This document shows positions 14,842 through 18,123 of a stretch of DNA of 18,123 nt, one piece after another. Position 1 is the first letter of the stretch. Each line of letters begins with the position of its first letter. Below the pieces are notes generated by a model. That model did not search any database, was not told the DNA's origin, and worked only from the letters and a program-made list of their open reading frames with translations. The position numbers were made by a program, and so were the translations under genes. Origin of the DNA: UBA7887 sp964408735 (GTDB lineage: Bacteria; Pseudomonadota; Alphaproteobacteria; UBA7887); NCBI GenBank assembly GCA_964408735.1, contig CAYPAX010000094.1, positions 1 through 18,123 on the forward strand, read 5' to 3'.

Positions 14842-15276
14842 TTATACGGGCTCGGCGAGGAACACCGGGATCTTCCGTGAGGTCTTGGCCTGATAGTCGT
14901 CATAGGGTGGATAGGCTTTTGCGCTGGCCTCCCACAGGCGCTGGCGTTCCGTGTCGTCCGCCACCTCGCGCACGCGCATCTTGAAGACCTCGGTCTTGTC
15001 ACGGATCTCGACATCCGCATTGGCACGCAGGTTGTAGACCCAGACCGGGTTCTTTTCGCGCCCGCCGTAGGAGCCGACAAGCACGTAGCCGTCGTCGACC
15101 TTGACCCGCATGACCGGAATCTTGCGAATGCCGCCGCTCTTGTTGCCCTTGTGGGTGACGATGATGCAGGGCAGGCCCGTGTCCCTGAGCGTCGTGCCTT
15201 GGGTGCCGCCGCTGCTTTCGTAGAGCTCGACCTGCTCGCGAACCCAATCGAGCGCCGGGGGAATATATTCCGTCAT
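14842..15276 (-). CDS. Deazaflavin (F420)-dependent nitroreductase/quinone reductase family protein (Ddn-like)
   Basis: A 144-residue small split-beta-barrel protein of the F420H2_quin_red family, whose best-known member is mycobacterial Ddn. Recognisable segments are CIIVTHKGNKSGGIRKIPVM, YVLVGSYGGREKNPVWVYNL (residues ~70-89) followed by RANADVEI, and the C-terminal YQAKTSRKIPVFLAEP. Members use reduced F420 to reduce quinones, nitro compounds or unsaturated lactones. The ATG at 15276 has a GGGAGG ribosome site five bases upstream. A longer frame to 15585 would overlap the divergent prpE-like gene and is rejected. It is convergent with the preceding operon (six-base gap) and divergent from the acyl-CoA synthetase, so it may share regulation with the latter. 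A second candidate F420 user in the window strengthens the case that F420 is functional here. Confidence 0.9.
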   Translation of the reverse strand: MTEYIPPALDWVREQVELYESSGGTQGTTLRDTGLPCIIVTHKGNKSGGIRKIPVMRVKVDDGYVLVGSYGGREKNPVWVYNLRANADVEIRDKTEVFKMRVREVADDTERQRLWEASAKAYPPYDDYQAKTSRKIPVFLAEPV

Positions 15277-15338
15277 TGCTGCCTCCCGTGAAACGCAGGC
15301 TTCGGTGTCAGCATAGCAATCAACCGGCCTGGGGAAAA

Positions 15339-15384
15339 CCTGTCGGCACAGGGACACCCCCTTGTACGCCGCTGTCGGCACGGC
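15339..15384. promoter_or_regulatory. Two palindromic CTGTCGGCAC sites, candidate operator pair
   Basis: In the 148-base gap between the Ddn-like gene and the acyl-CoA synthetase gene, CCTGT-CGGC-ACAGG (15339-15352) is a perfect inverted repeat. A related, nearly perfect copy GCTGT-CGGC-ACGGC sits at 15371-15384, 32 bases away, or three helical turns. The shared core CTGTCGGCAC is identical. This is the arrangement of a dimeric repressor or activator bound twice on one face of the helix between divergent genes. No regulator gene sits next to it. Confidence 0.45.
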
Positions 15385-15424
15385 CAATATGCGCCGGTGG
15401 CAGCAGCAGCGGGAGGGCGCTTCG

Positions 15425-17323
15425 ATGAGCGGGCAATACAAGGCGGAATACGAGCGGGCTCTGAGAGATCCCGAGGGCTTCTGGACGGAAAAGGCCGAGG
15501 CCATCGTCTGGAGCAAGCGCTGGGATACGATTTGCGACCAGTCGCGCCCGCCCTTCGTGCGCTGGTTCGCCGGCGGCGAGCTCAACGCCTGCTACAACGC
15601 CCTCGACCGACACGTCGAGGCGGGCCGCGGGGCCCAGGCGGCGCTGATCTACGACAGCCCGGTCAGCGATACCAAGCGCACCTACAGCTACAGTGAGCTG
15701 CGCGATCAGGTGGCGGCTTTTGCGGGCGCCCTGGCCGCCCGGGGCGTGGTGAAGGGCGACCGCGTGCTGATCTACATGCCGATGATCCCGGAGACGGTCA
15801 TCGCCATGCTCGCCTGTGCCCGCATCGGCGCGATCCATTCGGTGGTCTTCGGCGGCTTCGCCCCGCGCGAGCTGGCGACCCGCATCGACGACGCCAAGCC
15901 CAAGCTGATGGTGGCCGGCAGCTGCGGCATCGAGCCCGGCCGCGTGGTGCCCTACAAGCCGCTGCTCGACGAGGCGATCGAGATCGCGACCCACAAGCCC
16001 GCTACCTGCATCATCTTCGAGCGCCCGCAGCTGATTGCCGATCTGGTGGAGGGCCGCGATGTGACTTGGGAACAGGCCCTCGAGGGCGTGGCGCCGCACG
16101 ACTGCGTGCCCGTCGCCGCGAACGATCCGCTTTATATCCTCTACACCTCAGGCACCACCGGGATTCCGAAGGGCGTGGTGCGCGACACCGGCGGCCATAT
16201 GGTTTCGCTGATGTATTCCATGTCGGCGATCTACGACATGCAGCCCGGCGAGGTCTATTGGGCGGCGAGCGACGTCGGCTGGGTGGTCGGCCACTCTTAC
16301 ATCGTCTACGCGCCGCTGCTCTACGGCTGCACGACGGTGCTCTACGAAGGCAAGCCCGTGGGCACGCCCGACGCCGGCGCCTTCTGGCGCGTGATCGCCG
16401 AGCACAAGGTCAAGGTGATGTTCACCGCGCCCACGGCCTTCCGCGCCATCCGCCGCGAAGATCCCGAGGCGAAGTTGCTGGCGCGATACGACATGAGCGC
16501 TTTCAAGGCGCTCTATCTGGCCGGCGAGCGCCTCGACCCGGACACCCTCGAATGGGCCGAGGCCAAGCTCGGCGTGCCGGTTATCGATCACTGGTGGCAG
16601 ACCGAGACCGGTTGGCCGATCTGCGCCAACCTGGCCGGCATCGAGCTGATGCCCATCAAGCCAGGCTCGACGTCGGTGCCCGTGCCGGGCTACGACCTGC
16701 GCGTGCTCGACGATGCCGGCAACGAGGTGCCGCAAGGCAAGATCGGCGCCATCGCCATCAAGCTGCCCATGCCGCCGAGCTGCCTGCCGACGCTGTGGCA
16801 GCAGGACGAGCATTTCATCGAGGCCTATCTCGAGACCTTTCCCGGCTATTACGAGAGCGGTGATGCCGGGTACATCGACGAGGACGGCTATGTCTTCGTC
16901 ATGGCGCGCACCGACGACATCATCAACGTCGCCGGCCACAGGCTTTCCACGGGCGGCATGGAGGAGGTGCTGATCCATCATGCCGAGGTCGCCGAGTGCG
17001 CGGTGATCGGTGTCGACGACCAGCTCAAGGGCGAGCTGCCGGTCGGCATGCTGGTGCTGCAGGCCGGCGTCAACAAGCCGCATGAGGAGATCGTCGCCGA
17101 AGTCGTGCAGATGGTGCGCGACTCGATCGGTCCCGTCGCCGCCTTCAAGACCGCCTTCGTGGTCGAGCGCCTGCCCAAGACGCGCTCGGGCAAGATCCTG
17201 CGCGGCACCATGAAGAAGATCGCCGACGGTACCGAGTGGCGCATGCCGGCGACGGTCGACGATCCGGTCATCTTCGACGAGATCGCTGACGGCCTTTCCA
17301 AGGTCGGCTATCCCAAGCAGTGA
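15425..17323 (+). CDS. prpE: Propionyl-CoA synthetase-like acyl-CoA ligase (PrpE type)
   Basis: A 632-residue AMP-forming ligase that activates a short carboxylic acid, probably propionate, to its CoA thioester. The adenylation P-loop YTSGTTGIPKGVVRDTGGH (about residues 240-258) has the PrpE-type RD(T/N)GGH rather than the acetyl-CoA synthetase LHTTGG. WWQTETGWPI (from W390), the hinge region YESGDAGYIDEDGYVFVMAR, and the acetylatable catalytic lysine K590 in PKTRSGKILRGT are present. Length fits PrpE (about 630). The ATG at 15425 follows GGGAGGG seven bases upstream; the longer frame from 15362 has no such site and covers the palindromes. Substrate could be another C2-C4 acid. The downstream NUDIX gene overlaps its stop. 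Confidence 0.92.
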   Translation: MSGQYKAEYERALRDPEGFWTEKAEAIVWSKRWDTICDQSRPPFVRWFAGGELNACYNALDRHVEAGRGAQAALIYDSPVSDTKRTYSYSELRDQVAAFAGALAARGVVKGDRVLIYMPMIPETVIAMLACARIGAIHSVVFGGFAPRELATRIDDAKPKLMVAGSCGIEPGRVVPYKPLLDEAIEIATHKPATCIIFERPQLIADLVEGRDVTWEQALEGVAPHDCVPVAANDPLYILYTSGTTGIPKGVVRDTGGHMVSLMYSMSAIYDMQPGEVYWAASDVGWVVGHSYIVYAPLLYGCTTVLYEGKPVGTPDAGAFWRVIAEHKVKVMFTAPTAFRAIRREDPEAKLLARYDMSAFKALYLAGERLDPDTLEWAEAKLGVPVIDHWWQTETGWPICANLAGIELMPIKPGSTSVPVPGYDLRVLDDAGNEVPQGKIGAIAIKLPMPPSCLPTLWQQDEHFIEAYLETFPGYYESGDAGYIDEDGYVFVMARTDDIINVAGHRLSTGGMEEVLIHHAEVAECAVIGVDDQLKGELPVGMLVLQAGVNKPHEEIVAEVVQMVRDSIGPVAAFKTAFVVERLPKTRSGKILRGTMKKIADGTEWRMPATVDDPVIFDEIADGLSKVGYPKQ

Positions 17324-17742
17324 TAGAAGCTGAGCAGACAGGCCCGCCCAATCTCCGCGTCTACGGCGTGCTGCTGCGTCGCGGCACGGTGCTGATGAGC
17401 GCCGAGCATGTCGCCGGGCGCGACATCCTCAAGTTCCCCGGCGGCGGCGTGGAGCCCGGCGAGACGCCCGAGGCGGCACTCGTGCGCGAATTTCGCGAGG
17501 AGAGCGGGCTCGACATCGCGCTCGTCAGCCTGCTGCACGTGCCGGGCACCCTGTTCAGCCCCTGGACGCTGGCGCCCTATACGCCGATCTACTACCGGGT
17601 GGCCGGCGACGGCGAGCCGTGCGCGCCCGACCATGAGCCTCTGAGCTTGAGCTTCATGACACCGGAAGAGGCCATCCGCAGCGCTCGCATGGCCGAGCCC
17701 GAGATCGAAGCATTGCGCCGGGCCTTAGCGGCAGAGCTCTAG
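17320..17742 (+). CDS. NUDIX hydrolase
   Basis: A 140-residue hydrolase of nucleoside diphosphates linked to another group. The Nudix box is complete: GGGVEPGETPEAALVREF then REESGL, with the metal-binding REFREE glutamates around residues 57-61. The GTG start at 17320 overlaps the prpE-like stop as GTGA, so it is translationally coupled to it. Substrate is not readable; candidates include NADH, ADP-ribose, CoA or damaged nucleotides. Coupling to an acyl-CoA ligase makes a CoA or adenylate housekeeping role possible, but that is a guess. Its last 18 bases overlap the 3' end of the opposite-strand hydrolase gene. Confidence 0.9.
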   Translation: MIEAEQTGPPNLRVYGVLLRRGTVLMSAEHVAGRDILKFPGGGVEPGETPEAALVREFREESGLDIALVSLLHVPGTLFSPWTLAPYTPIYYRVAGDGEPCAPDHEPLSLSFMTPEEAIRSARMAEPEIEALRRALAAEL

Positions 17743-18123
17743 GATCGCCTCGGCAAAGAGGGCCGGCGCCTCCTGGGGCACGTTGTGGCCGATGCCGTCG
17801 AGCACACGGCGTTCGTAAGGGCCGCTGAAGCGGCTCGCATGGCCTTGCGTCATCCAGTCCGGGATCACCTGGTCGTCGGCGCCGTGCAGGTTGATCGTCG
17901 GCACGGTGATCGGCGGCTGGGCGGCGAGCTGTGCCTCGATTTCGTCGTATGCCGGGTCGCCCTCGGCATTGGCGTAGCGGTGACGGTAGGACTGGATGAC
18001 CACGTCGACGAAATCCGGGTTGTCGAAGGATTTGGCGGTCTCGGCGTAGGTCGCGTCGTCGAAGTCCCAGCCCGAATTATTCATGCCGGCCATGAGATTT
18101 GATTGGAACGTGCGGTATCGGCC
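17725..18123 (-). CDS. Alpha/beta hydrolase, C-terminal part (cut by window edge)
   Basis: About 132 residues from the C-terminal half are visible; the frame is open to the right edge, so the gene starts outside. The segment GWDFDDATYAETAKSFDNPD followed by DVVIQSYRHRY is the cap/lid region seen in epoxide-hydrolase/haloperoxidase-like alpha/beta hydrolases. Strand PTINLHGADDQVIP carries the likely acid residue, and GIGHNVPQEAPALFAEAIL carries the catalytic histidine. The nucleophile is outside the window, so the reaction (ester, epoxide or C-C hydrolysis) cannot be assigned. An internal ATG at 18093 exists, but it falls inside the conserved domain and is not the true start. It converges on, and overlaps, the NUDIX gene by 18 bases. 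Confidence 0.85.
   Translation of the reverse strand, partial: GRYRTFQSNLMAGMNNSGWDFDDATYAETAKSFDNPDFVDVVIQSYRHRYANAEGDPAYDEIEAQLAAQPPITVPTINLHGADDQVIPDWMTQGHASRFSGPYERRVLDGIGHNVPQEAPALFAEAILELCR

Noticed and set aside
15320..16099. Minus-strand open frame opposite the prpE-like gene
   Set aside because: Shadow frame of high-GC coding sequence; no family motifs and it would overlap the divergent promoter.

Overview
This is a high-GC, densely coded bacterial segment with fourteen recognisable genes plus two cut by the window edges. There are no RNA genes, insertion sequences or CRISPR arrays. Gene content fits a proteobacterium, most likely an alphaproteobacterium with a versatile catabolism: a Tat-exported isoquinoline 1-oxidoreductase-type molybdenum enzyme, an AraC-type regulator, amidase, class III CoA-transferase and PrpE-type acyl-CoA synthetase. 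The assignment is inferred from style and family resemblance, not from a marker gene.

Left part (1-2481): a minus-strand pair encodes the large (cut) and the 2Fe-2S subunit of a molybdenum hydroxylase, divergent from an AraC-family regulator. The shared intergenic region holds repeated CAAGC boxes. Then come an amidase (2647-4053, plus) and, convergent to it, an exported protein with a concanavalin/LamG-like fold (4081-5085, minus).

Centre (5229-10549): a compact, mostly overlapping run of coenzyme F420 biosynthesis genes in the order cofGH (fused FbiC type), fno/npdG, cofE, cofD, cofC. It covers deazaflavin (FO) synthesis, guanylyl activation, transfer and glutamylation, plus the NADPH:F420 oxidoreductase that charges the cofactor. 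CofE is the short stand-alone form, without the FMN reductase domain of actinobacterial FbiB.

Right part (10600-14835) continues on the same strand with tiny gaps: an F420-type LLM oxidoreductase, a beta-hydroxyacid dehydrogenase, a class III CoA-transferase and a uroporphyrinogen-decarboxylase/corrinoid-methyltransferase-like protein. Together with the cof genes this looks like one nine-gene transcription unit. A Ddn-like F420H2-dependent reductase (minus) is convergent to it. It is divergent from a prpE-like acyl-CoA synthetase and NUDIX gene, across a promoter region with two palindromic sites. The cut gene at the right edge is an alpha/beta hydrolase.

Taken together, the window looks like an F420 island: the cofactor is made, reduced by NADPH, and used by at least two candidate F420-dependent enzymes embedded in a CoA-thioester catabolic neighbourhood. 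The substrate is not evident from the sequence.
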